Part shown: positions 16,534 to 24,339 of the stretch, piece after piece
Position numbering within the stretch: position 1 is the stretch's first letter
Layout: the number at the start of each line of letters is the position of its first letter
Assembly (NCBI GenBank): GCA_016717345.1
Contig: JADKFR010000001.1
Coordinates: 434,001-498,000, forward strand
Length of the DNA stretch: 64,000 nt
Direction of reading: 5' to 3'
Origin: Propionibacteriaceae bacterium
GTDB lineage: Bacteria > Actinomycetota > Actinomycetes > Propionibacteriales > Propionibacteriaceae
Made by a program: the position numbers and the translations under genes
Notes under the pieces: model-generated
What the model was told of the DNA's origin: nothing
Databases searched by the model: none
What the model saw: the letters and a program-made list of their open reading frames with translations, nothing else

Positions 16534-17691
16534 CGCAGCGATCCGTCCCAACTCGGCGCGGTACCAGCCGGTGAGGTCGTCCACAGCCCCGGCCTCGGGC
16601 GGGACGGGGAGCGACAACCCGTCCAGGAACGTCATCGCACCGGTTCTGCCCAAGCGCCGGACGGCCACGTCCACCGCCAACGCGCTGAGCGCATAGGCGG
16701 ACAGGACCTCATCGTCGTCGGCCCCGGTGAAGTCCGCATCGCTGGGCAGGGATCGCGGCACCTGATGGCGGGAGAGGTGCCACACCACCCATTCGCGGTC
16801 GTAGGCGCGTGTGCTGGGGCTGTGCTCGGCGGCCACCCACTCGGCCAGCCCCTCGCGCACCCACTGCGGGCCGGCTGGGTCGCAGGGAGCGTTGGTCGCC
16901 ACGTGGACGGCTTCGTGGATCAGCAGGGCGTCGAGGTAGCCCCGGCCCGCGTCCAACTGGGTGGGGTTGACCACGATCCGCGGGCTGCCGTTGTCGCAGA
17001 CGGTGACTGCTGCGGCTCCGACCCCCGTCCCGCTACTCAGTGCTCGGTAGTCGGCACCGGTGGCCGGCAGTTCGACCACCAGGCGCTCGTTCCACCCGTC
17101 ATCCAAACTGCCCAGGTCGCTGCGCTCGACAGCGGTGGCCGCCCTGTCCAGCCGGCGTCCCCAGTCGGTGAGTCGAGCGTTCACCAACGTGTCCGGCGCG
17201 ATCACGGTGCCGCGTGCACTGGTGCGCACCGCCGTGCCACCCAGGAGCCAGACAGAGGCCCGGGACTCCGGTCGCAGCGAGCCGATGACCAGTCCCGACT
17301 CCGAGCGTTCGAAGGTCAGGACAATCAACTGGGCCGTCGCCACGGCGTCCCCAGGAACGCGCCATTGCACCTCCAGGGTGTTGGGCTGGACGGCCGGACG
17401 GAAACGCACCGCCTGGAACTGCCGCAGGTTGCCGAACAGCTGGGATCCCTGCCGGGTGGCCTCACCCGGGGCGAAGTTCGCGAGGAAGGCAGGCCTGTCC
17501 CGGCTGTCCAGGCTTCGCTGCAGGGGCCCCAGCAACTCTTCGAGCACCGGCGAGACCGACTCAACGGCAGCGGGTTGGAGCACCGGGGCAGAACCACAGC
17601 CCGAACTGGCCAGCAGGACGAGCAAGCAGGCTGACGAGCACCAGCGGCGGAGGCCGCTCACCCTCGTCGTCCTGCTCCCGGAGAGACGCAC
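16525..17691 (-). CDS. Lipoprotein with HExxH metallopeptidase-like motif
   Basis: Predicted exported lipoprotein of unknown function. The N-terminus has arginines, a hydrophobic stretch CLLVLLASSGC and a lipobox cysteine near residue 32 (counting from GTG 17691; GTG 17661 is an alternative start that still keeps the signal). Residues 259-263 are HEAVH within LLIHEAVHVATNAPCDPAG, followed by WVREGLAEWVAAEH, so E280 is well placed as third zinc ligand of a gluzincin. The region before it (about 45-200) is not recognised and resembles a lipoprotein ligand domain. Predicted outside the membrane, next to a peptidoglycan hydrolase gene. Confidence 0.75.
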   Translation of the reverse strand: MRLSGSRTTRVSGLRRWCSSACLLVLLASSGCGSAPVLQPAAVESVSPVLEELLGPLQRSLDSRDRPAFLANFAPGEATRQGSQLFGNLRQFQAVRFRPAVQPNTLEVQWRVPGDAVATAQLIVLTFERSESGLVIGSLRPESRASVWLLGGTAVRTSARGTVIAPDTLVNARLTDWGRRLDRAATAVERSDLGSLDDGWNERLVVELPATGADYRALSSGTGVGAAAVTVCDNGSPRIVVNPTQLDAGRGYLDALLIHEAVHVATNAPCDPAGPQWVREGLAEWVAAEHSPSTRAYDREWVVWHLSRHQVPRSLPSDADFTGADDDEVLSAYALSALAVDVAVRRLGRTGAMTFLDGLSLPVPPEAGAVDDLTGWYRAELGRIAASG

Positions 17692-17722
17692 AGCGTGCCG
17701 GCGTGGGACTGCGGCGAACAGG

Positions 17723-18742
17723 TCAGCCGAGGATGCGTCGGGCTCCGGCCCACGGCGCCGGGTAGGACGCCAGCGTCTGGACCACCAGGTCGCTGCTCAC
17801 GTTGCGGGCGTGGACGATCTTGCCCCCACCGATGTACATACCGACGTGGTGGATGGGGTGGTACCAGAAGATCAGGTCACCGGGCTTGAGTTCGTCCCGT
17901 GACACTGGACGGCCCAGGCTCGCCTGAGCCCGCGAGGAGTGCGGCAGCGAAACCCCGACGGAGCGATACGCGGCCAGCATCAGGCCCGAGCAGTCGAAGT
18001 TGGACGGCCCTGAGGCGCCCCAGACGTACTGCCCGCCCGGCACCTTGGAGACGGCGTACTTGACGGCATCGAGGGCGCGGGCGTTGACCGCTTCGCTGGA
18101 GTCGAGCTCGGTGACGTCGAAGGAGACCCGGAGACCGCTGCGAGCCTCCAGTTGCTGTCGCTGCGCCTCGGTCAGGCTGGCGACGAGGGCATCCGCCTTG
18201 GCCACCTTGTCCTTGATCTGGGTATCGAGTTCGGCCAACTGCTGGGTCTTGGTTGCCAGGGCTGCCGTCTCCGCCTCCGCGGCGCGTTGCAGGTCCGTCA
18301 GGTTGTCCTGCTCGGCTCGTTGCGACTGCAGGGTGGCGTTGAGGTTCTCGTCGACCTTGCTGGCGGTGGCCAGCCGATGAAGGAAGGTGTCCGGGTCGCT
18401 GTCGGTGAAGACCTCAATCGTGGTGTCGGCGCCGCGATTCTGGAACTGCATGAGGGTGATCTGGCGTGCCTGCTGGGTCAGGGCCTCGACCGTCACCTGC
18501 TGCGCGGAGATATCGGCGCGCAGGACCTTGAGGCGCTCCTTGCCATCGGCCAGTTGGATCTGGGCTTCATCGTAGTCTTCGCCGATTTCCCCAGCCTGCT
18601 TCTGCAGTTCCTCGACCTGCGCCTTGGCGTCGTCGATGGTCGCGGGGTCGGCTGCGGCCTGTGGCACCCCGGCAGCGCTGACCAGAACGATTGCTGCGGC
18701 GGCGGATGCCACCACCGACCTGATCACCGTGCGTGCGCCCAT
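17723..18742 (-). CDS. Secreted NlpC/P60 peptidoglycan endopeptidase with coiled coil
   Basis: Cell-wall hydrolase of the RipA/RipC/RipD group that cleaves stem peptides. The 339-residue product has a signal peptide (to about AAAD, residue 32), a long coiled coil from about 35 to 200 (AKAQVEELQKQAGEIGEDYD onward) that often docks on FtsEX or masks the active site, and an NlpC/P60 domain from about 220 with C251 (SNFDCSGLM), H299 (HHVGMYIGGG) and H311 (KIVHARN). The mycobacterial homologue at this position (Rv2190c) has the same layout, from memory. GGAAGG-type ribosome site before the ATG. Confidence 0.93.
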   Translation of the reverse strand: MGARTVIRSVVASAAAAIVLVSAAGVPQAAADPATIDDAKAQVEELQKQAGEIGEDYDEAQIQLADGKERLKVLRADISAQQVTVEALTQQARQITLMQFQNRGADTTIEVFTDSDPDTFLHRLATASKVDENLNATLQSQRAEQDNLTDLQRAAEAETAALATKTQQLAELDTQIKDKVAKADALVASLTEAQRQQLEARSGLRVSFDVTELDSSEAVNARALDAVKYAVSKVPGGQYVWGASGPSNFDCSGLMLAAYRSVGVSLPHSSRAQASLGRPVSRDELKPGDLIFWYHPIHHVGMYIGGGKIVHARNVSSDLVVQTLASYPAPWAGARRILG

Positions 18743-18802
18743 GGGCCCTGCCTTCCGACACCGTCGGCGGCAGCAGCCGCCTGAACTAAAACTGAGAAAA
18801 CC

Positions 18803-19057
18803 CTAAGGGAAAGCTTGCCGGATAGCAAACCCCTCGCCCTCGTCGGCGGCTGGAGGGCCGGCTATCGCGGCGCCTTTGATGAGGCGCAACGGCGGCAGCA
18901 ACCCCGAATCAGCCATCGCGCGAAGGGCGCCGATCTCGTCGTTGTCGAGTTCCACCACGGCGTCCTCAAGCGGACCCAGCAGGACCGACATCACACAATC
19001 GGAGCAGCCATCGCCGCGGACCCGGCAACCGGCGCAATCAACTCGTAGCACGTTCAT
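18803..19057 (-). CDS. Small conserved actinobacterial protein with cysteine cluster
   Basis: Protein of 84 residues and unknown function. It starts MNVLRVDCAGCRVRGDGCSD and continues CVMSVLLG, so four cysteines lie within 15 residues (CxxCx6CxxC), a spacing suited to a zinc or iron-sulfur site. The remaining helical part reads DNDEIGALRAMADSGLLPPL. Start ATG 19057 is taken because the cysteine motif follows at once; longer readings upstream look non-coding. It lies 60 bp before the NlpC/P60 gene, on the same strand, and may share its transcript. Confidence 0.7.
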   Translation of the reverse strand: MNVLRVDCAGCRVRGDGCSDCVMSVLLGPLEDAVVELDNDEIGALRAMADSGLLPPLRLIKGAAIAGPPAADEGEGFAIRQAFP

Positions 19058-19235
19058 GGCAACAGCGTGACGTCCGCCTGTGACAGTTTTCGTGGCCGAT
19101 CTGCCACGTCCCGGTCGGCCTCCGCAGGCAGGGCCCTCCCCCCAGTCGGAGCGAGACGGCGCACCGGCAGGTTGCCGCCGTCGGGCGCCGAGCAGTACCA
19201 GGTCGGCGCGAGCAGGAACTGTCACCGCGGCCCTC

Positions 19236-19241
19236 TAGCGT
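19236..19241 (+). promoter_or_regulatory. Leaderless -10 box of the exonuclease-UvrC gene
   Basis: TAGCGT followed by 7 nt and ATG 19249. Confidence 0.6.
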
Positions 19242-19248
19242 CCCGGAC

Positions 19249-20979
19249 ATGGCCACATCAGCGCTGCAACCCAGCTTCGAGGACCTCAGCCCGGCCTTGT
19301 CCGAGGTGACCTTCTGCGTGGTCGACCTCGAAACCACGGGCAGTTCGGCCGACGACACGATCACCGAGTTCGGTGCGGTCAAGGTGCGGGGGGGTGAAGT
19401 CCTGGGTGAATTCCAGACGCTGGTCAACCCCCAAACCCACATTCCGGCCCTGATCGCGGTCCTGACCGGCATCACCGATGGCATGGTGGCCGATTCGCCG
19501 CACCTGGCCAGCGTCCTCCCGGCCTGGCTCGAGTTCGCCGGCCAGTGCGTTCTAGTGGCCCACAACGCACCGTTCGATATCGGATTCCTGAAACGTGCCT
19601 GCGCCGCGGCCGGACGGACGTGGCCGGGCAACGAGGTGCTGGACACCGTCACGCTGGCACGGCAGGTGCTGTTGCGCGACGAGGTCCCCAACTACAAGTT
19701 GTCGACCCTGGCCCACCACGTCCACGCGCGGGTGACGCCCAACCATCGGGCTCTCAGCGACGCCCGGGCGACGGTTGACGTCCTGCACCACCTGATCGAG
19801 CGGGTCGGGAACCAGGGCGTCGCGACCTTGGCCGACCTCCTCGCCTGTACCCGGCGGGTCTCGCCCCAACGCCGCGCCAAGGCCACGATGGCCACCGGCC
19901 TGCCTGCCTCCCCCGGGATCTATCAGTTTGTGGCTGACTTGCCGGACGTCGACGGAATCGTGCGACGCCAGGTGCTCTACGTCGGCAAGAGCCGCAACAT
20001 CAGGGCCCGCGTGCGCAGCTACTTCACCGCGGCCGAGACCCGGCCGCGAATGGATGAGATGGTGCGGATCGCGACGGGCGTGGAGGCCACTGTGTGTCGC
20101 ACCGAATTGGAGGCCGAGGTCCTGGAACTACGGTTGATCGCCGCCCATTCCCCCCGCTACAACCGGCGCTCCAAATACCCCGAGCGCCAGCATTGGGTGA
20201 AGGTCACGCGCGAGCCCTACCCCCGGCTGAGCATCGCCAGGTCCGTCAGCGATGACGGCGCGGAATACTTCGGTCCGTTCAACCAACGCATTGCCGCTGA
20301 ACAGACGGTCCTGGCGCTGTACGAGGCCTACCCGATCCGGCAATGCTCCTCCCGGCTGTCGGTTCGTCGGCCCAGCCCCGCCTGCGTGCTGGCCGAGATG
20401 GGACGCTGCTGCGCCCCCTGTGAGCACGCGGTCAGCCGCGATGAGTATGGGGCCGTGGTCGAGCGGGTGAGAGCAGCCCTTTCAGTCGACGTCCGTCCGG
20501 TCGTGCGGGCTGCCCGGCCCCGGTTGCGTTCGCTGGTGACCCAGCAACGCTACGAGGAGGCCAGCGCACTGACGAGTCGCCTGGAGGCCTATCTTGCGGC
20601 GGCGATCCGGACCCATCGCCTGGCCGGCCTGGCGCGCTGTCCCCAGATCGTCGCCGGGTTCCGTGCCGAGGCCGGTTGGGAGATCCATGTGATTCGGCAC
20701 GCTCGGTTGGCCGCCGCCGCCCTCGCCCGCCCGGGTGACGTGCCGCAGGAGGTGGCTCGCCACGCGATTGCCGTGGCACAGGCCGTCCCGACCCCTGTGG
20801 GCCCAGCACCGGCCGGGTTGGTGGAGGAGGCCGAACGGATCGCAGCCTGGCTGGAGCGCCCAGGTGTCCGGTTGATCGACATCGAGGGTGAATGGAGTTG
20901 GCCACTGCATGCCGGCATCGGGACGGATGCGCTGGCGACGCTCGCGTTGGGGGAAGTGGCCCCTAGGATGCAGCCATGA
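19249..20979 (+). CDS. DEDD exonuclease fused to a UvrC-type GIY-YIG domain
   Basis: Two-domain nuclease found in actinobacteria (Rv2191 type) with a presumed DNA-repair role. The 576-residue protein has an epsilon-like DEDDh 3'-5' exonuclease at about 15-185: FCVVDLETTGSSADD, VLVAHNAPFDIGFLKRA and HRALSDARATVDVL. The second half starts SPGIYQFVADLP, with the GIY-YIG core VLYVGKSRNIRARVRSYFTA and the UvrC-like segment HSPRYNRRSKYPERQHWVKV, then CxxC-type cysteines (RCCAPCEHAV). It lacks the UvrC C-terminal endonuclease and HhH regions, so it is not UvrC. Stop overlaps the next gene as ATGA. Confidence 0.92.
   Translation: MATSALQPSFEDLSPALSEVTFCVVDLETTGSSADDTITEFGAVKVRGGEVLGEFQTLVNPQTHIPALIAVLTGITDGMVADSPHLASVLPAWLEFAGQCVLVAHNAPFDIGFLKRACAAAGRTWPGNEVLDTVTLARQVLLRDEVPNYKLSTLAHHVHARVTPNHRALSDARATVDVLHHLIERVGNQGVATLADLLACTRRVSPQRRAKATMATGLPASPGIYQFVADLPDVDGIVRRQVLYVGKSRNIRARVRSYFTAAETRPRMDEMVRIATGVEATVCRTELEAEVLELRLIAAHSPRYNRRSKYPERQHWVKVTREPYPRLSIARSVSDDGAEYFGPFNQRIAAEQTVLALYEAYPIRQCSSRLSVRRPSPACVLAEMGRCCAPCEHAVSRDEYGAVVERVRAALSVDVRPVVRAARPRLRSLVTQQRYEEASALTSRLEAYLAAAIRTHRLAGLARCPQIVAGFRAEAGWEIHVIRHARLAAAALARPGDVPQEVARHAIAVAQAVPTPVGPAPAGLVEEAERIAAWLERPGVRLIDIEGEWSWPLHAGIGTDALATLALGEVAPRMQP
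20964..20969 (+). promoter_or_regulatory. Leaderless -10 box of the RAM-domain gene
   Basis: TAGGAT, 6 nt before ATG 20976, located inside the end of the exonuclease gene. The RAM gene could thus be both coupled and leaderless. Confidence 0.5.
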
Positions 20980-21254
20980 TCACCGCGATTGTGTTCGTCA
21001 CCGCTGATGTCGCCCGGATTCCGGAGGTGGCACAACACATCGCTGACCTGGAAGGGGTTTCCGAGGTCTACTCGGTGACCGGATCCATCGACCTGATCGC
21101 TCTGGTGCGCGTACGCAGCATCGATGAAGTGGCGACGACTGTCGCTGACCACCTGAACAAGGTGCCGGGGGTGGAGGGCACGGAGACCCATATCGCGTTC
21201 CGTGCCTACTCCACCCACGACCTGGAGGCGGCCTTCTCACTCGGGGCCGGCTAG
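20976..21254 (+). CDS. Stand-alone RAM (Lrp/AsnC ligand-binding) domain protein
   Basis: The 92-residue product consists only of the amino-acid-binding RAM fold: MITAIVFVTADVARIPEVAQ, then VSEVYSVTGSIDLIALVRV and a C-terminal THIAFRAYSTHDLEAAF. It has no helix-turn-helix, so it cannot bind DNA alone; such proteins form rings that bind amino acids and may pair with full Lrp regulators. It overlaps the exonuclease gene by 4 bp and lies about 3 kb from trpD, but a role in tryptophan control is only a guess. Confidence 0.88.
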   Translation: MITAIVFVTADVARIPEVAQHIADLEGVSEVYSVTGSIDLIALVRVRSIDEVATTVADHLNKVPGVEGTETHIAFRAYSTHDLEAAFSLGAG

Positions 21255-21275
21255 CCCGGAGTCGGCCGTGGGGCG

Positions 21276-21791
21276 CTACTCGCTGATCGTGACCGAGTTG
21301 ATGACCACGGGCTCGACGGGACGGTCCATCCGTCCTGTCCGGACGGCGGCGATCTCGTCGACAACCTTCCGGGACGCCTCGTCCGCAACCTCGCCGAAGA
21401 TGGTGTGTCGCCGGTTCAGGTGGGGGGTGGGACCCACCGTGATGAAGAACTGCGAACCGTTGGTGCCAGGTCCGGCGTTGGCCATCGCCAGCAGGTAGGG
21501 CTTGTTGAACACCAATTCGGGGTGGATCTCGTCGGCGAACGTGTAGCCGGGGCCACCTGTCCCGGTGCCCAGCGGGCAACCGCCCTGAATCATGAAGCCG
21601 GAGATGACCCGATGGAAGCCGAGCCCGTCGTAGAAGTTGCCCGTGGTCTGGCGGCCGCTGTGGGGGTCGCGGTATTCCTTCGTCCCGTTCGCCAGGCCAA
21701 CGAAGTTCGCGACGGTCTTGGGCGCCTGGTCGGCGAACAGGGTGATCACGATGTCGCCGTGGTTGGTGTGCAGCGTTGCGGTCTGGGCCAC
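21276..21791 (-). CDS. ppiA: Peptidyl-prolyl cis-trans isomerase (cyclophilin A type)
   Basis: Cytoplasmic cyclophilin that speeds proline isomerisation in folding proteins. The 171-residue product has the core motifs NFYDGLGFHRVISGFMIQGG (active-site Arg and Phe), GTGGPGYTFADEI, LLAMANAGPGTNGSQFFITV and NRRHTIFGEV. Start GTG 21791 (VAQTATLHTNHGDI) is chosen as AAAGGA lies 8 nt upstream; an earlier ATG (METPYERTAD) would include that site. No signal peptide. Convergent with the RAM gene. Confidence 0.93.
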   Translation of the reverse strand: MAQTATLHTNHGDIVITLFADQAPKTVANFVGLANGTKEYRDPHSGRQTTGNFYDGLGFHRVISGFMIQGGCPLGTGTGGPGYTFADEIHPELVFNKPYLLAMANAGPGTNGSQFFITVGPTPHLNRRHTIFGEVADEASRKVVDEIAAVRTGRMDRPVEPVVINSVTISE

Positions 21792-21913
21792 GTCAGCGGT
21801 CCTTTCGTAGGGGGTCTCCATCCTGACAGATTGTCTGTCGGGACTCCCAGCAGCCGAGTACCTTGGATCCCAACGAAGTGCGGACGCACCGCGAGTGAAG
21901 CATCGGAGGAAGC

Positions 21914-23071
21914 ATGCACCGAAAGAACCTGTGCAAAGCCGTCGAAGAGGGCACCCACAACGCAATTGAGTTGGGATCGGCGGCTCTCGCCGACGCTGCG
22001 GAGCGCTTGACCCCCTTGGTCGAGCAGGCTGGCGATGTCGTGGGTCCGTGGGCGGAGGAGGCTCGTCGGGTCAGCGCCGACGTCGCCAATGATGCTTATG
22101 AGCGCCTCAAGCCGGTACTTCGCGATGCCCAGATTCGCGGCGCCCGCCTCGCCTCCGAAACCCTTGACAAGGCCAAGCCCGTCCTTGATGACGCGCTGGG
22201 CGCCGTCACGCCTGCTGTTGACAAGACCGTCAAGCGGGTCCGTCCGGTGGTGGACGACGCCCTGGGCATGATCCCACCGATCGTTGACGACGCCCGCTCG
22301 AAGGTGCAGGACGACCTGCTGCCACGCTTGGCCGACGTCCTCAAGGAAGCCGCCTCCCAGCCGTTGGCCAAAGAGGCGGCGGCTCAATTGGCCGTGGCCA
22401 GCGCCATCGTGACGAAGGAAATCGCCAAGGCACAGAAGAAGGCGGCCAAGCGACTCGCCAAGCAGGAACGCACGTGGCCCGCAACGTTGGGCAAACTGGT
22501 GCTGGCCAGCGCCTTGTTGGCCGGGGTCGTCGTGGCGGTTCGCAAACTGATGACCCCACCGACCTCGGGTTGGCACGCTCACTCCCCCTCCGACGCCTAC
22601 ATCGCCGATCCGGTCGCTGATCTGGTGGACGAGGTTGCCGAGACGGCGACCGAGGTTGCCGACGATGTGGTGGCGGGCGCCAAGCATCTGGCCGAGGTTG
22701 CCGACGACGTCGCCTCCGAGGCGGGGGAGGCAGTTTCTGAGGTCGCCGAGGGCGTCCAGGAGGCCGCCGCAGAGGCCGCGGACGCGACCCAGGATGCCGC
22801 GATCGACGTGGCCGAGGCCGTGGAGCAGCAACTCGATGAGGCAGCCGACAGGGCTGAAGGAGGCGATGCCAACCCTTTCGTGCCTAGCCCCTACGGAGAG
22901 GGGTCCTTCGTGGGCCCCGTACCGCCGCAGGGGTACAGCATCAAGGGCAACGCCCGGTCGAACAAGTATCACGTCCCGGGCAGCGCGTCGTATGAGCGCA
23001 CCATTGCAGAGGTGTGGTTCGACAGCGCCGAGCACGCCGAGGCCGCAGGGTTCACCAAGCCCCAACGCTGA
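21914..23071 (+). CDS. Membrane-anchored helical protein with C-terminal 'sunset'-type module
   Basis: Unknown function. The 385-residue product has charged amphipathic helices at about 1-185 (repeating DAAERLTPL, DKAKPVLDDALGAVTP, DKTVKRVRPVVDDALG), one membrane helix near 195-217 (LGKLVLASALLAGVVVAVRK), a second acidic Ala/Glu/Val-rich helical tract (VAETATEVADDVV and similar 11-residue-like repeats) and a C-terminal module NKYHVPGSASYERTIAEVWF followed by AEHAEAAGF. This last module is, from memory, a small domain seen at the end of various actinobacterial proteins (called sunset). The repeats recall LEA or apolipoprotein helices, so a stress or membrane-surface role is possible. GGAGGAAGC ribosome site before the ATG. 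Confidence 0.75.
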   Translation: MHRKNLCKAVEEGTHNAIELGSAALADAAERLTPLVEQAGDVVGPWAEEARRVSADVANDAYERLKPVLRDAQIRGARLASETLDKAKPVLDDALGAVTPAVDKTVKRVRPVVDDALGMIPPIVDDARSKVQDDLLPRLADVLKEAASQPLAKEAAAQLAVASAIVTKEIAKAQKKAAKRLAKQERTWPATLGKLVLASALLAGVVVAVRKLMTPPTSGWHAHSPSDAYIADPVADLVDEVAETATEVADDVVAGAKHLAEVADDVASEAGEAVSEVAEGVQEAAAEAADATQDAAIDVAEAVEQQLDEAADRAEGGDANPFVPSPYGEGSFVGPVPPQGYSIKGNARSNKYHVPGSASYERTIAEVWFDSAEHAEAAGFTKPQR

Positions 23072-23095
23072 GGCATTCCTGAAAATAAGCTGAAG

Positions 23096-23130
23096 ATCGC
23101 GGCCGCCTGTCACAAACGGGCGGCCGCGAT
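23096..23130 (+). terminator. Hairpin terminator after the sunset-module gene
   Basis: Perfect 12-bp inverted repeat ATCGCGGCCGCC / GGCGGCCGCGAT with an 11-nt loop, 25 bp after the stop. Only a short T-run (CTTTCC) follows, as is common in GC-rich actinomycetes. Confidence 0.7.
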
Positions 23131-23168
23131 GGCTTTCCCGGGCAGAACCACTCTGCAGGAGGAAGCCG

Positions 23169-23651
23169 ATGGCTACGCCCACACCCCGCTCCATCACCAG
23201 CGAAGACCATGACTGGGTCCTGGCTGCCCCCTTTCGGGCCCACCTCGTTCACCTCCAGGCGGTGACCGGCCTCCCCTGGGCCGCGCTCGCTGCCCAGGCG
23301 GAAGTGTCGCCCACCCTGGTCGACCACCTGGTCTTCGGACGCCGCGGCCGGCGCGTCACTCGCCTCTCTCCCGAGAGCGCAGCCCGCCTGCTGGCTGTCA
23401 CCAGCGCGGGCTTGGCCGCGCTCTCGGGAGCCTGGGTTCCCACGGCAGCGACGGCGCATCGCCTGGAGCTCCTCGTGACCGACGGCTGCTCCGTGCACGA
23501 CCTTGCCGACTGGTGCCGGTTGACTCCGACGGCTCTGCTGGCGCTCCCCGAATCGCCGCGTTGCACCCGCCTCACCGAACTCCTGATGTCCGCCGCCTGC
23601 CTCCTCCGACCTCGGTTGTCCGAGCCGGACGTCGCTGCCGTGGCCGCGTGA
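23169..23651 (+). CDS. Hypothetical protein, helix-turn-helix-like
   Basis: 160-residue product that I do not recognise. It is wholly helical in appearance: HLVHLQAVTGLPWAALAAQA followed by EVSPTLVDHLVFGRRGRRV resembles an HTH pair with a basic wing, and a second similar unit SVHDLADWCRLTPTALLALP occurs later. Two cysteines lie in the C-terminal third. A strong AGGAGGAAG site precedes the ATG. It stands alone between a terminator and the leaderless prepilin peptidase gene. A DNA-binding role is only inferred from these helices. Confidence 0.65.
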   Translation: MATPTPRSITSEDHDWVLAAPFRAHLVHLQAVTGLPWAALAAQAEVSPTLVDHLVFGRRGRRVTRLSPESAARLLAVTSAGLAALSGAWVPTAATAHRLELLVTDGCSVHDLADWCRLTPTALLALPESPRCTRLTELLMSAACLLRPRLSEPDVAAVAA

Positions 23652-23654
23652 AGT

Positions 23655-23660
23655 TAGGCT
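23655..23660 (+). promoter_or_regulatory. Leaderless -10 box of the prepilin peptidase gene
   Basis: TAGGCT followed by GCGCCC and ATG 23667. Confidence 0.7.
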
Positions 23661-23666
23661 GCGCCC

Positions 23667-24335
23667 ATGTCGTGGATCAGCGCGATCCTGGCCGCGTCGC
23701 TGGCCGGGCTGACCGTCGCAGTCTCTGGGACGGTCCTGCGCAGGCTTCCGCTCCCGCCCGATGAGCCCACGGTCGCCCCGTATGCCGACCTGATCTCGCG
23801 CCCCTTCAGGTGGCGAGTGGGGCTGTGGTCCCTGCTGGCCCTGGGAACCTCGTTCGCCCTCACCCCGCCCAGGCTGTGGCCGGCCTGGGCGGCACTGGGC
23901 ACCGGGGGCGTCCTGTTGGTCGTGATCGATGCGCACACGCGCCTACTGCCCTTGCGATTGACGCAGGCAGTGGCGCTGGGGGCGGCGGCGGGAGTCGGGG
24001 TCGCTGCCGGCCTGAGTGACGCAGGGCAGACAACGGCCATCGCCCTCAATGCCGCCGGCGCGGCCTTGGGAGCCGGGCTCCTGTTCTTCCTCTTCTGGCG
24101 ATTCGGCCAGGGCATCGGATTCGGCGATGTCCGGCTGGTGACAATCATCGGCGCCGTGGCTGGTGTCACCTCACTGCAGACGGCCATCTGGGGGCTGCTG
24201 CTGGGCACCCTTGCTGGAGTCGGGTGGGGCGTGACGGCGCGAGTGATCCGAGGTCACGACGGTCCGTTCCCTTATGGGCCGTCGCTGATGAGCGGGCCCT
24301 ACCTGGCCCTGCTGGCCCAAGCCGCCCTCACCTGA
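23667..24335 (+). CDS. Type IV prepilin peptidase (A24 family)
   Basis: Membrane aspartyl protease that trims prepilin-like leader peptides of Tad or type IV pilins and pseudopilins. The 222-residue product has about six membrane helices and both catalytic aspartates: VVIDAHTRLLPLRLT after the second helix and the GxGD motif in GIGFGDVRLVTIIG. It lacks the N-terminal cysteine methyltransferase domain, so it is the short form typical of actinobacteria. No pilin, ATPase or Tad gene is in the window, so its substrates are elsewhere. Confidence 0.9.
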   Translation: MSWISAILAASLAGLTVAVSGTVLRRLPLPPDEPTVAPYADLISRPFRWRVGLWSLLALGTSFALTPPRLWPAWAALGTGGVLLVVIDAHTRLLPLRLTQAVALGAAAGVGVAAGLSDAGQTTAIALNAAGAALGAGLLFFLFWRFGQGIGFGDVRLVTIIGAVAGVTSLQTAIWGLLLGTLAGVGWGVTARVIRGHDGPFPYGPSLMSGPYLALLAQAALT

Positions 24336-24339
24336 GGAA

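Noticed and set aside
23667..24335. A type IV pilus or Tad secretion locus
   Set aside because: Only the prepilin peptidase is present; no pilin, ATPase or platform gene occurs in the window.
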